From positions 992,001-1,056,000 of the forward strand of contig MLAX01000002.1 in NCBI GenBank assembly GCA_001890945.1: DNA of 64,000 bases. The letters run 5' to 3'. This document shows, piece by piece, positions 19,903-28,116 of the stretch. The first letter of the stretch is position 1; each line of letters starts with the position of its first letter. A program made the position numbers and the translations under genes. The notes beneath the pieces are model-generated. The model was not told the origin of the DNA, did not search any database, and saw only the letters and a program-made list of their open reading frames with translations. This stretch comes from Alphaproteobacteria bacterium AO1-B (GTDB taxonomy: Bacteria > Pseudomonadota > Alphaproteobacteria > Rhizobiales > Stappiaceae).

Positions 19903-20595
19903 ATGCCGCACATCCGGCGCGTAAGGTGGGCGCGGACCTTTCGCATAATCCGCTCCCTCTACCCTCCCATTGATTTGTTTGAAGACATCGCCGACCCAAA
20001 AGACTGGGAAGCTCTGGCTTCGGTCGAGGCAAAAACCAACCCGCGCGTGCGCGGCGAAATCGGCGACCTTGGCAAAGTCCCGGTTCATCGACGCGTTTCC
20101 GGTCCCGGCGCCAGCTATGTCATGGCACCGTTTGTCCATTGCTCTCCGCTGAGGCCCGGTCGGTTTTCCGATGGCAGCTACGGGATCTACTACGCGGGCA
20201 ATTCAGAGAACGTGGCTCTCGCGGAGACAATTTATCACCATGCAAGGTTCATGGCCTCAACACGCGAGGACGCCGGATGGACATCCCAGTTCCGGCTTTT
20301 GGTCGGGTCTGTCGACGCGGACCTGACAGACGTCAATGATGTGCCGGGTGTCCTTCATGCCTCAGACTATGGCCTCTCCCAGAAGGCCGGCGCCGAAATC
20401 CGAGCCTTAGGCAGCGATGGCCTTGTCTGGAACAGCATCCGTTGTGCGGGCGGCGAATGTTTGGGGGCGTTGTGGCCGGACGTGGTGTCAATCCCTGTCC
20501 AATCCTCGCACTTTAGCTATCACTGGAATGGAGACCGGGTTGATTTCGTCAAACGCCTGGACACTGGCGAAGTCTTGGAAGTGACAGACCCGTAA
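19903..20595 (+). CDS. RES domain toxin (NAD+-degrading)
   Basis: Toxin of the RES/Xre type; characterised members break down NAD+ and stop growth. The 230 residues carry the name-giving residues: R87 in GRFSDGSYG, E108 in NVALAETIYHH, and S178 in LVWNSIRC. The fold resembles ADP-ribosyltransferases. It starts 3 bases after the antitoxin stop, so the pair is translationally coupled. All three catalytic residues are present, so it appears intact. The pair sits alone between unrelated genes without transposase traces. Confidence 0.92.
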   Translation: MPHIRRVRWARTFRIIRSLYPPIDLFEDIADPKDWEALASVEAKTNPRVRGEIGDLGKVPVHRRVSGPGASYVMAPFVHCSPLRPGRFSDGSYGIYYAGNSENVALAETIYHHARFMASTREDAGWTSQFRLLVGSVDADLTDVNDVPGVLHASDYGLSQKAGAEIRALGSDGLVWNSIRCAGGECLGALWPDVVSIPVQSSHFSYHWNGDRVDFVKRLDTGEVLEVTDP

Positions 20596-20847
20596 AGTTT
20601 CCCGGACGAAACCTGCCATCATTTGCTTGCGATTTCAGCAAACCACTTTGCCTAAATTTGATGCTTTTAACACCCAGAGTAATGTATTTTTAAAACACAC
20701 GCAGATTTTCAAATATCTTCCCCGATGATTTCTTCAAATTAAACGACTTTGTGACACCGATATTATTTACTTTTTAAATCTCAGACTTTTAACTTCTACA
20801 GGTGTTACCGGATAATGCTTCCATAGCATGGTTGGATAAAGCAGTAG

Positions 20848-21663
20848 ATGTCAGATCCAAAAGCAGTGAAGCGGATTGCGAGGGACTTGTCCCGTCGATG
20901 GCGAGCGGTTGTTGCCGCCGGTTTGCTTCTCACAGCGGCAGCGCCCTTTGGGGAACCTGTTCAAGCCGAGACCACATTTCCAGAGCTCAAGCTTCTTTCC
21001 GAAGACTGGAAGCCCTACCACTATGTCGAAGATGGCGTGGTCAAAGGTCAAACAGCCGATCTCTTGGACAAGATCCTTCAAAAAGTCGGGTCGACCCAAA
21101 CTCGAGAGGACATTGTATTCCTTCCCTGGGCACGAGCTTTTCACCAAGCTCAGGTTGATGCAAATACGGTTCTGTTCTCCACCGGCCGCACGCCCGAACG
21201 GGAAGGTCTTTTTAAATGGGCAGGCCCGATCCTCAAATTCGACTCCTATTTCATCGGCAAAAAGGAGCGGAACTTCGAAATCGAAAAGTCAGAAGACCTC
21301 CATCAATACAAGGTCGGCGTCGTAATTGATGGGGCCAGTGCGGTTTTTGCAAAGCGGCACGGTATTCCGGAAGAAAACACCACGTTCAACAGCCAAGGCA
21401 TTTTCAATGTCAAAATGCTGGCCGCCGACCGGATCGATTTCATCCCGATCCAGTGGAAAAACTTTGCAAGACTCGCGGCCAAGGCCGGAATAGATCCCGC
21501 CGAGTTCGAACCGGTGTTTCTGGCAGACACTGTAAGCCTGAACTTCGCCTTCAATCTGGAGACGGCTGATGGCGTCGTTGACCGTTTTCAAACAGCACTC
21601 GAAGAGGTTCTTGGGCTTCAAGAACAGGCCAAAGGTGAGACACCCACACGCAAAGTGAACTGA
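20848..21663 (+). CDS. Solitary periplasmic solute-binding protein, amino-acid type (SBP 1)
   Basis: Venus-flytrap protein of 271 residues of the SBP_bac_3 class. It has a basic N-terminus, a hydrophobic segment and likely cleavage after PVQA. The mature part starts LKLLSEDWKPYHYVEDGVVKG, the usual first beta-strand and ligand loop, followed by VFLPWARAFHQ and LFSTGRTPEREGLFKWAGP, typical of this sub-branch. No permease or ATPase gene is near, so it may feed a distant transporter or act as a sensor. The 252 bases before it are AT-rich and hold no gene. One of five such solitary proteins in the window. Confidence 0.85.
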   Translation: MSDPKAVKRIARDLSRRWRAVVAAGLLLTAAAPFGEPVQAETTFPELKLLSEDWKPYHYVEDGVVKGQTADLLDKILQKVGSTQTREDIVFLPWARAFHQAQVDANTVLFSTGRTPEREGLFKWAGPILKFDSYFIGKKERNFEIEKSEDLHQYKVGVVIDGASAVFAKRHGIPEENTTFNSQGIFNVKMLAADRIDFIPIQWKNFARLAAKAGIDPAEFEPVFLADTVSLNFAFNLETADGVVDRFQTALEEVLGLQEQAKGETPTRKVN

Positions 21664-21892
21664 CGGGTTTGCTATCCCTCACGGTGTGACGCGTCTTTGT
21701 ACCCTTTGCCTTCTCGTCACTGAAGGCAAATCCAGGGGCCTGATGTCTTTCTATTTAAAAGACCAAGTTATCGGTTCGAAGTCGCGCCCCCGGACCGAGT
21801 GATTGAATCGACCCAAGACGATTGATGTACGCAGGGAATCGCCCAAGAATTGATGATTACCGTTAGGGCACGAACCAACAGGTGAGACCGGC

Positions 21893-23482
21893 ATGCACTT
21901 TGAAGTCTTTGCGATCGGAACAGCGTTCGTGTTCGGGCTTGCTGTCCGGCAGGTAGGCCTCCCGCCGCTTGTTGGCTTCCTGGCTGCAGGCTTTTTCATC
22001 AACCTGATCGGACCGCGCTTTGGAATGCCGGGCGAAACGGGTCCAATTCTTGATTACGTCGCCGAACTCGGCGTTTTGATGCTGCTGTTCACCATCGGTT
22101 TGAAGCTGAAACTCAGGCAGATAGCCGAACCGCAAGTGGTTGGCGGCGCGCTGATCCATTTTATCGTGTCCATTGGCGTGTTCACACCGATCATCTGGCT
22201 GCTCTTCACATCCGAATGGATGGGTGCGCTGCTTGTTGGCATCGCCCTCGCCTTTTCCTCCACCGTGCTCTCGGCAAAGATCCTTGAGGCCAAACGCGAG
22301 CTCGGCACATTTCATGGGCGGACCGCCATCGGCATCCTGATCGTGCAAGACATTATCGCGCTGGTGGTTTTGGCAATCTTTGCCGGAAAACTGCCAGGTC
22401 CCTGGGCTCTATTGATTTTCGCGACGCCTCTGCTGAGGCCGGTCCTGTTCAAGCTGCTGGATCTAGCAGGGCACGACGAAGTCTTGTTGTTGACGGGCAT
22501 GATGCTCAGCCTTGTGATCGGTGGTGTCGGTTTCGAGATCATCGGATTGAAAGGCGAGATCGGTGCGCTCGTTATGGGGCTCCTGCTCTCCGGTCACCCT
22601 CGGGCAGGTGAATTGTCCAGCTCACTTTGGGCGCTCAAGGAAGTCTTCCTTATCGGCTTTTTTCTATCGATCGGAATGTCCGGGCTCCCGGACTGGAATG
22701 CGATCGTCTTTGCGTTGGTTCTGGCAGCACTGTTGCCCTTAAAAGGCATCCTGTTTTTTGCTGTCCTGATCGCTTTCAAACTCCGGGCAAGAACCTCCTT
22801 CGTCACGGCCTTGTCGCTGACAGCCTATAGTGAATTCGGCTTGATCGTCGCCGCCGGGATCCCGGCCGCTCAGGACTATCTCGTCCCACTTGCGATTGCC
22901 GTGTCGGTGTCGTTCCTGATAGCCGCGCCCCTCAATCGCTTTGCGCACCAGATCTTCGAACGTTTCGAACCTCAATTGCAACGGTTTGAACTGTCGACGC
23001 GTCACCCGGACGAACAACCCAAAGACCTTGGAGACGCGGATATCCTGGTATTCGGGATGGGGCGCACCGGGACCGCCGCCTACAATGCTCTGATTGAAAA
23101 AGAGCACCGCCCCATTGGTTTGGATGCAGACATCTATAAGGTCCAGGGCCATGCGGAAGCTGGGCGCAATGTCATCTTTGCGGACGCTGAAGACAGCAAT
23201 TTCTGGAATAGCGTCGACCTCAGCAAAATCACCGCAGCAGTTCTGGCAATGGATGATCTTGAGGCCAAACTGATCGCAGCACGCATGCTGCGGGCCAGTG
23301 GCTTTTCCGGCACGATCGTCAGCCATGCCCTGCATGCCGATCACGTGGCTCAAATCACCGAAGCCGGGGCGGACCAAACATATCTGACCATGCAGGAGGC
23401 CGGGCAAAGCCTTGCCATCCATGCGCTTGAAACAACCGGTTCCGAGAACCCGGTGGAGGGAGAGAAGGCAGCACCGGCTTAG
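21893..23482 (+). CDS. CPA2-family cation:proton antiporter with TrkA-N domain (KefB/YbaL-like)
   Basis: Inner-membrane monovalent cation/proton antiporter of 529 residues. About 11-13 hydrophobic segments fill residues 1-365. The core has the GLKLKL loop after the fourth segment, LAFSSTVLSAKIL, and IGILIVQDIIALVVLAIFAG with the conserved Asp of the transport site. After residue about 385 a cytosolic Rossmann-type TrkA-N domain begins with ADILVFGMGRTGTAAYNAL, a nucleotide-binding site that gates transport. A role in K+ efflux or pH control is likely. It is convergent with cydB, with 18 bases between stop codons. Confidence 0.9.
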   Translation: MHFEVFAIGTAFVFGLAVRQVGLPPLVGFLAAGFFINLIGPRFGMPGETGPILDYVAELGVLMLLFTIGLKLKLRQIAEPQVVGGALIHFIVSIGVFTPIIWLLFTSEWMGALLVGIALAFSSTVLSAKILEAKRELGTFHGRTAIGILIVQDIIALVVLAIFAGKLPGPWALLIFATPLLRPVLFKLLDLAGHDEVLLLTGMMLSLVIGGVGFEIIGLKGEIGALVMGLLLSGHPRAGELSSSLWALKEVFLIGFFLSIGMSGLPDWNAIVFALVLAALLPLKGILFFAVLIAFKLRARTSFVTALSLTAYSEFGLIVAAGIPAAQDYLVPLAIAVSVSFLIAAPLNRFAHQIFERFEPQLQRFELSTRHPDEQPKDLGDADILVFGMGRTGTAAYNALIEKEHRPIGLDADIYKVQGHAEAGRNVIFADAEDSNFWNSVDLSKITAAVLAMDDLEAKLIAARMLRASGFSGTIVSHALHADHVAQITEAGADQTYLTMQEAGQSLAIHALETTGSENPVEGEKAAPA

Positions 23483-23500
23483 TCCCCCTCTAACCAAGGT

Positions 23501-24511
23501 CTAGTCGTAGCGCAACTCGGTCGCCTTGCCGCGGAAGACGGTGTAGGCGAGGATTGTGTAGCCGATGATCACCGGCAGGACGAACAAGGCCCCAAGCAGG
23601 ATGATAAACAGGCTTTCCGGCGCACTGGCGCTTTCATAAAGGGTGAGCTGCTCCGGTACCACGTAGGGGTAGAAGGAATAAGCCAGTCCTGCGAATGCCA
23701 GAAGGAACAGGCTTGCCGTTGCGGTGAACGGCACCCACGCCCACTTGTCGTCTTTGGCCGGCAGGTGCTGCAGCGCTGTGTACAGGATGAAGACCAAAAG
23801 AGCCGACATCAATGGCAGGGGCGCCAGCAGGATCATCGAGGGGAATGAGAACCATTTTTCAAAGATCCGGTCGCTGACCAACGGGCTTGCCAGCGAGATC
23901 GCACCGAAACCCAAGACTACACCCCAAAGCCGCGTCCGGGCCCACCGGATCGCCTTCATCTGCAAAGTGCCTTCGGATTTGATAATCAGCCAGGTCGCAC
24001 CGATAAAGCCGTAACCGGCCGTCAGACAAAGCGCTGTCAAAACACCAAAGGCAACTGTGGCAGGTGTGTGTTCCAGGCCCATGATGTAGAGGCCGAGCAT
24101 ATACCCCTGTGCGAGCGAGGCTGACACAGAGCCAAAAAAGAACGCCTGATTCCAGCGGTGCTTCTGTTTGCCGGAGGTCTTTGCGCGGAATTCGAACGCA
24201 ACGCCGCGCAGAATGAGCCCGATCAGCATGACAGCAACCGGGAGATAAAGCGCGGTCAGGATGACGCCATGCGCCACCGGAAAGGCCACGAGCAACAGCC
24301 CCACCGCGAGCACCAGCCATGTCTCGTTGGCATCCCAAAAGGGGCCGATCGCTGCGATCATGCGATCTTTTTCTTCCTCGTCCCCGAGGGGCAGAAGAAT
24401 GCCCACCCCCAGATCAAAGCCGTCGAGCACGACATAGACGAGGATCGAGATGCCCATCAGAGCGGCGAAGGCCAGCGGAAGCCAGACGGTTGGATCACCA
24501 AAAAAGGTCAT
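23501..24511 (-). CDS. cydB: Cytochrome bd-type quinol oxidase subunit II
   Basis: Membrane partner of CydA in the oxygen-reducing quinol oxidase. The 336 residues contain about 8-9 transmembrane segments. The N-terminal signature VLDGFDLGVGILLPL and WDANETWLV, followed by FPVAHG, are typical. It lies 6 bases after cydA, so the two are cotranscribed. There is no small cydX-like gene or cydCD transporter beside it. With the short CydA it belongs to the CIO (cioB) branch. Confidence 0.96.
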   Translation of the reverse strand: MTFFGDPTVWLPLAFAALMGISILVYVVLDGFDLGVGILLPLGDEEEKDRMIAAIGPFWDANETWLVLAVGLLLVAFPVAHGVILTALYLPVAVMLIGLILRGVAFEFRAKTSGKQKHRWNQAFFFGSVSASLAQGYMLGLYIMGLEHTPATVAFGVLTALCLTAGYGFIGATWLIIKSEGTLQMKAIRWARTRLWGVVLGFGAISLASPLVSDRIFEKWFSFPSMILLAPLPLMSALLVFILYTALQHLPAKDDKWAWVPFTATASLFLLAFAGLAYSFYPYVVPEQLTLYESASAPESLFIILLGALFVLPVIIGYTILAYTVFRGKATELRYD

Positions 24512-24517
24512 GTTGTT

Positions 24518-25894
24518 TTACTCCGCCGGGACAAGCGCCACTTGGGCAGCACCGGAATGCGGCCTTGTGTCTTCGGGGTTGCTCGCCTTGCGGGCCAGCC
24601 GGAAGATGACCGTGATATAGGCCACCAGCAGAACCGCATAAACGATCAGGTAAGCGGCAAGCGTTGTCGCAACCATGGGCGCCGGGACATCGGCAACAGC
24701 CGCCTCGGTTGTCAGGACACCTTGAACCAGCCAAGGCTGACGGCCGATTTCCGTGGTGTACCAGCCGGCAAGTGTCGCCAGCCAACCGGAGAAGGTCATG
24801 GCCACAAGGCCGCGCAGCAGCCACGGGTTCAAGCCGTCCACACCGCGGTTCCGGCGCATCATGATGACAGTCGCCCAGCTCATGACGAGCATCAGCACGC
24901 CTGTACCGACCATCACGCGGAAAGACCAGAAGACCGGCGCGACCGGCGGATGAAGCGCGGTTCCATCTTCGGCATAAAAATCGTTCAGGCCCGGGACCAC
25001 ACCAGCCGGATCGTGTTTCAGGATGAGCGACGCGCCGCTCGGAATGCCGATCTCAAAATCGTTCTGTCGCTTCTCCTCATCCGGCAGGGCGAAGAGCAAC
25101 AGCGGCACATGAGACGAGGTTTCCCAGTTTCCTTCCATGGCGGCAACCTTTTGCGGCTGATGCTCCAAGGTGTTGAGGCCGTGCAGATCGCCAGCATAGA
25201 TCTGTACCGGGATGAGGATGGCAGCCATCCACGCGCCGGTTTTAAAGGTCACGCGAACGCCTTTGGACTGGTCGCCGATCAGACGGCGGAAGGCCGAGAT
25301 GCCGAGAATGAGGAATGCAACGGTCAAACCGCTTGCGAGCAGCATATGCACCAAACGGTAGGGCATGGACGGGTTGAAGATAATGGCCCACCAGTCCGTG
25401 GCATGCACGATCCCGTCGCGCAGCTCAAAACCCGTTGGCGTGTGCATCCAGGAATTCAGTACCAGGATCCAGAACGCGCTGACTGTGGTTCCGAACGCGA
25501 CAAGGAAGGTCGCAAGCGTGTGCAGCCAGTTCGGAACACGCGACGCACCGAACAGCATAATCCCAAGGAAAGCCGCCTCCAGAAAGAAGGCCGTCAGGAC
25601 TTCGTACGCGAGCAGCGGACCAGCGACATTGCCGACTGTTTCCATAAAGCCCGGCCAATTGGTGCCGAACTGGAAGCTCATCGTGATGCCGCTTACAACG
25701 CCGAGGCCAAAGGAAAGGGCGAAAATCTTCACCCAGAACATGTATGCCGCCATCCAGCGGTCATCGCCCGTCGCATTGAACCACAGTTTGAAGAACAGGA
25801 GCACCCACCCCAGTGCAATGGTGATCGTTGGGAACAGGATGTGGAACGAAATGTTGGCCGCAAACTGAATTCGGCTGAGAAGAAGTTCTTCCAT
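24518..25894 (-). CDS. cydA: Cytochrome bd-type quinol oxidase subunit I, short Q-loop (CIO type)
   Basis: Subunit I carries the haems b558, b595 and d and oxidises quinol. H18 in NISFHILFP is the expected haem ligand, and FFLEAAFLGIMLFG and PYRLVHMLLAS hold the next ones. At 458 residues it is about 60 shorter than E. coli CydA because the periplasmic Q-loop lacks its C-terminal insert, the hallmark of cyanide-insensitive CIO enzymes (cioA). Such oxidases give respiration at low oxygen or under cyanide, sulfide or NO. The C-terminus ends in a short soluble tail. Confidence 0.96.
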   Translation of the reverse strand: MEELLLSRIQFAANISFHILFPTITIALGWVLLFFKLWFNATGDDRWMAAYMFWVKIFALSFGLGVVSGITMSFQFGTNWPGFMETVGNVAGPLLAYEVLTAFFLEAAFLGIMLFGASRVPNWLHTLATFLVAFGTTVSAFWILVLNSWMHTPTGFELRDGIVHATDWWAIIFNPSMPYRLVHMLLASGLTVAFLILGISAFRRLIGDQSKGVRVTFKTGAWMAAILIPVQIYAGDLHGLNTLEHQPQKVAAMEGNWETSSHVPLLLFALPDEEKRQNDFEIGIPSGASLILKHDPAGVVPGLNDFYAEDGTALHPPVAPVFWSFRVMVGTGVLMLVMSWATVIMMRRNRGVDGLNPWLLRGLVAMTFSGWLATLAGWYTTEIGRQPWLVQGVLTTEAAVADVPAPMVATTLAAYLIVYAVLLVAYITVIFRLARKASNPEDTRPHSGAAQVALVPAE

Positions 25895-26213
25895 GGCTCT
25901 TTCCCGGCCCGAAGGCCTGGTTGTGGTTGATTGCTAAGCCGACATATGGATGAGGGATTTCACTTACTCAATGTGAAACCGGCTAAGTGCGGCGACACGC
26001 CATGCGGCAGCCGGTCACATGCGATTTTTCAACGCTGCCGTCGCCCCTTCAGATGATGCGCAACCAAAACCTGCGCAAAGCCAAAACAAATAACGCTGCG
26101 TTATTTTTAACTTTCCCGTGAACAGATATTGCGCATAGACTGATCAAGTATGCTGAAAATTTCTTCCGCGATACAATCGCACGTACCCATCACCTCACAG
26201 ATTGCGAGGCTTC
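25895..26213. other. Intergenic region between cydAB and the sulfatase operon
   Basis: Divergent promoter region of 319 bases. It contains one inverted repeat, TTTCAC (25958-25963) and GTGAAA (25973-25978) with a 9-base centre, about 65 bases upstream of cydA and a candidate operator. No FNR/Anr-type TTGAT-N4-ATCAA site was found. The part from 26080 to 26130 is AT-rich and could hold the sulfatase promoter. Confidence 0.45.
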
Positions 26214-27815
26214 ATGCGTTATTCATTTATCTCCAGTCGATTAAAAGTGATTGCACTTTCAATCGTCTCACTGGCCGTGGCAGGGATTGCCCCGATATCG
26301 GCTCAGGAAACCAAACCCAACATCCTCGTCATTTGGGGCGATGATGTGGGTCAGTCCAACATCTCTGCCTACACAATGGGCTTGATGGGCTACCGCACCC
26401 CGAATATCGACCGCGTCGCCAATGAAGGCATGATATTCACCGACTATTACGGCGAGCAATCGTGTACGGCAGGCCGCTCGTCCTACATCATGGGTCAAAG
26501 CGTGTTCCGCACCGGTCTGTCGAAGGTCGGCCTGCCCGGCGCGGATCTCGGCATGCAGGAAGAAGATCCGACAATCGCTGGTCTTTTGAAGGCCGAAGGC
26601 TACGTGACCGGACAGTTTGGCAAAAACCACCTGGGTGACAAAGACGAACATCTGCCAACTAATCACGGCTTCGATGAGTTCTTCGGTAACCTTTATCATC
26701 TTAACGCTGAGGAAGAGCCTGAAAACGCCGATTATCCGGGCGATGTCATCATGCCGGACGGGCGCACCTTCCGTGAAACCTTCGGCCCCCGGGGTGTCAT
26801 CAAGTCATCAGCAGACGGGACAATCGAAGACACCGGCCCACTCACCAAGAAGCGTATGGAAACGGTGGATGAGGAAACACTTGCCGCAGCCGTGGACTTC
26901 ATAAAGCGGGCACATGAGCAAGGTCAGCCGTTTTACGTCTGGTGGAACGGGACACGGATGCATTTCCGCACCCATGTGAAGCCGGAAATGATGGATCAGG
27001 CGAGCGACATTGCCGGCCGGACCGTCGATGAATACACAGCTGGCATGATCGAGCATGACATGCATGTCGGACAGCTTCTGGACTTGATCGATGAACTTGG
27101 CATCGCCGACAACACCATCGTTCACTATTCCACCGACAACGGCCCGCACTATAACACCTGGCCGGATGCCGCAGCGACGCCGTTCTTCGGCGAGAAGAAC
27201 ACCAACTGGGAAGGTGGTTGGCGTGTTCCGTCCATGGTCCGCTGGCCGGGCAAGATCGAAGCGGGTTCCGTGTCCAACGAGATCATGCACCACATGGACT
27301 GGTTGCCGACTTATCTGGCCGCAGCCGGTGTTCCTGACATCAAGGAACAACTCAAGGATGGCGGTGTGCAAGCGATCGGACGCGAGTACAAGGTCCATCT
27401 TGACGGTTACAACTTCCTCCCTCACCTGCTCGGCGAAGAAGCCAAGGGACCGCGTCAGGAGATCTTCTATTTCTCCGACGATGGGGACCTGACCGCTCTG
27501 CGGTATGCCGACTGGAAGATGATCTTCATGGAGCAAAAGGCCTACACGACGCTGCGAGCCTGGATCGAGCCGTTCACCCCGTTGCGTGTCCCGCTGATCT
27601 TCAACCTGCGCCGCGACCCGTATGAGCGGTCTTACAGAACGTCAAACACGTACTACGACTGGTTGATCGACCGGGTGTATCTGCTTGTACCTGCGCAGCA
27701 GTACGTTGCGAATTTCCTGGCCACTTTCCAGGAGTTCCCGCCACGCCAGAAAGCGGCCAGCTTCTCGCTGGATCAGGTCATGGATAAACTCTCGACGCCA
27801 AGTGGCGCCCAATAA
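26214..27815 (+). CDS. Arylsulfatase, Cys-type, secreted
   Basis: Alkaline-phosphatase-superfamily sulfatase of 533 residues that would cleave sulfate esters in the periplasm. ATG 26214 follows GCGAGG and gives a signal peptide ending at PISA|Q; the frame also opens at TTG 26202. Metal ligands are the double Asp in ILVIWGDDVG. The formylglycine site is CTAGR, with C84 encoded by TGT at 26463-26465; Ala replaces the usual Pro of CxPxR, a variant seen in this subfamily. Downstream landmarks are GQFGKNHLGD and YSTDNGPHYNTWPDA. An FGE gene lies in the same run of genes, giving a local activating enzyme for this Cys. Confidence 0.93.
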   Translation: MRYSFISSRLKVIALSIVSLAVAGIAPISAQETKPNILVIWGDDVGQSNISAYTMGLMGYRTPNIDRVANEGMIFTDYYGEQSCTAGRSSYIMGQSVFRTGLSKVGLPGADLGMQEEDPTIAGLLKAEGYVTGQFGKNHLGDKDEHLPTNHGFDEFFGNLYHLNAEEEPENADYPGDVIMPDGRTFRETFGPRGVIKSSADGTIEDTGPLTKKRMETVDEETLAAAVDFIKRAHEQGQPFYVWWNGTRMHFRTHVKPEMMDQASDIAGRTVDEYTAGMIEHDMHVGQLLDLIDELGIADNTIVHYSTDNGPHYNTWPDAAATPFFGEKNTNWEGGWRVPSMVRWPGKIEAGSVSNEIMHHMDWLPTYLAAAGVPDIKEQLKDGGVQAIGREYKVHLDGYNFLPHLLGEEAKGPRQEIFYFSDDGDLTALRYADWKMIFMEQKAYTTLRAWIEPFTPLRVPLIFNLRRDPYERSYRTSNTYYDWLIDRVYLLVPAQQYVANFLATFQEFPPRQKAASFSLDQVMDKLSTPSGAQ

Positions 27816-27828
27816 CAACTAGATAGAC

Positions 27829-27855
27829 AAAATGGGGCGTCATATGATGCCCCAT
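27829..27855 (+). terminator. Hairpin between sulfatase and downstream genes
   Basis: Stem AATGGGGC / GCCCCATT with a GTCATATGAT loop, followed by CTCGG and not a T-run. It lies 17-40 bases after the arylsulfatase stop. It is more likely a partial terminator or an mRNA stabiliser that sets the ratio of sulfatase to downstream products than a full stop. Confidence 0.4.
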
Positions 27856-27877
27856 TCTCGGTCTCCGGAGCCAAGAA

Positions 27878-28114
27878 ATGCCAGATATCAAAGACATCGT
27901 GGATGAACTCAAGCAAACCCGCGACGAGGTGAAACTGAAAATCCATTTGGGCAGCAAAGAGCTGCAGGAGGAATGGGACGAGCTGGAAAAGAAGTGGGAC
28001 AGTTTCGAAGCTGAGGCAAAACTCGGCGAATCCGCGCAGAATATCAGCGAAGCCACCTCCTTGCTCGGAGATGAACTTTCCAAAGCCTTCAAGAAAATCA
28101 GGTCTGCGCTTTGA
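27878..28114 (+). CDS. Small coiled-coil protein of unknown function
   Basis: A 78-residue, highly charged, probably all-helical protein. ATG 27878 is preceded by CCGGAG. Repeats such as DELKQTRDEVKLKIHLGSKE and EWDELEKKWDSFEAEAK have the heptad pattern of a coiled coil. There is no signal peptide, so unlike its two neighbours it would stay in the cytoplasm. The phosphatase start lies only 2 bases after its stop, so it is translationally coupled to it. I recognise no family; an adaptor or chaperone role for the operon is only a guess. Confidence 0.75.
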   Translation: MPDIKDIVDELKQTRDEVKLKIHLGSKELQEEWDELEKKWDSFEAEAKLGESAQNISEATSLLGDELSKAFKKIRSAL

Positions 28115-28116
28115 TC

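Noticed and set aside
24158..25930. Long frame of 590 codons on the plus strand
   Set aside because: It is the antisense shadow of cydB/cydA. Its translation is rich in His, Arg and Gln with no domain, whereas the minus strand gives clear oxidase subunits.
25958..25978. FNR/Anr site upstream of cydA
   Set aside because: The inverted repeat TTTCAC-N9-GTGAAA does not match TTGAT-N4-ATCAA; listed only as an unidentified repeat.
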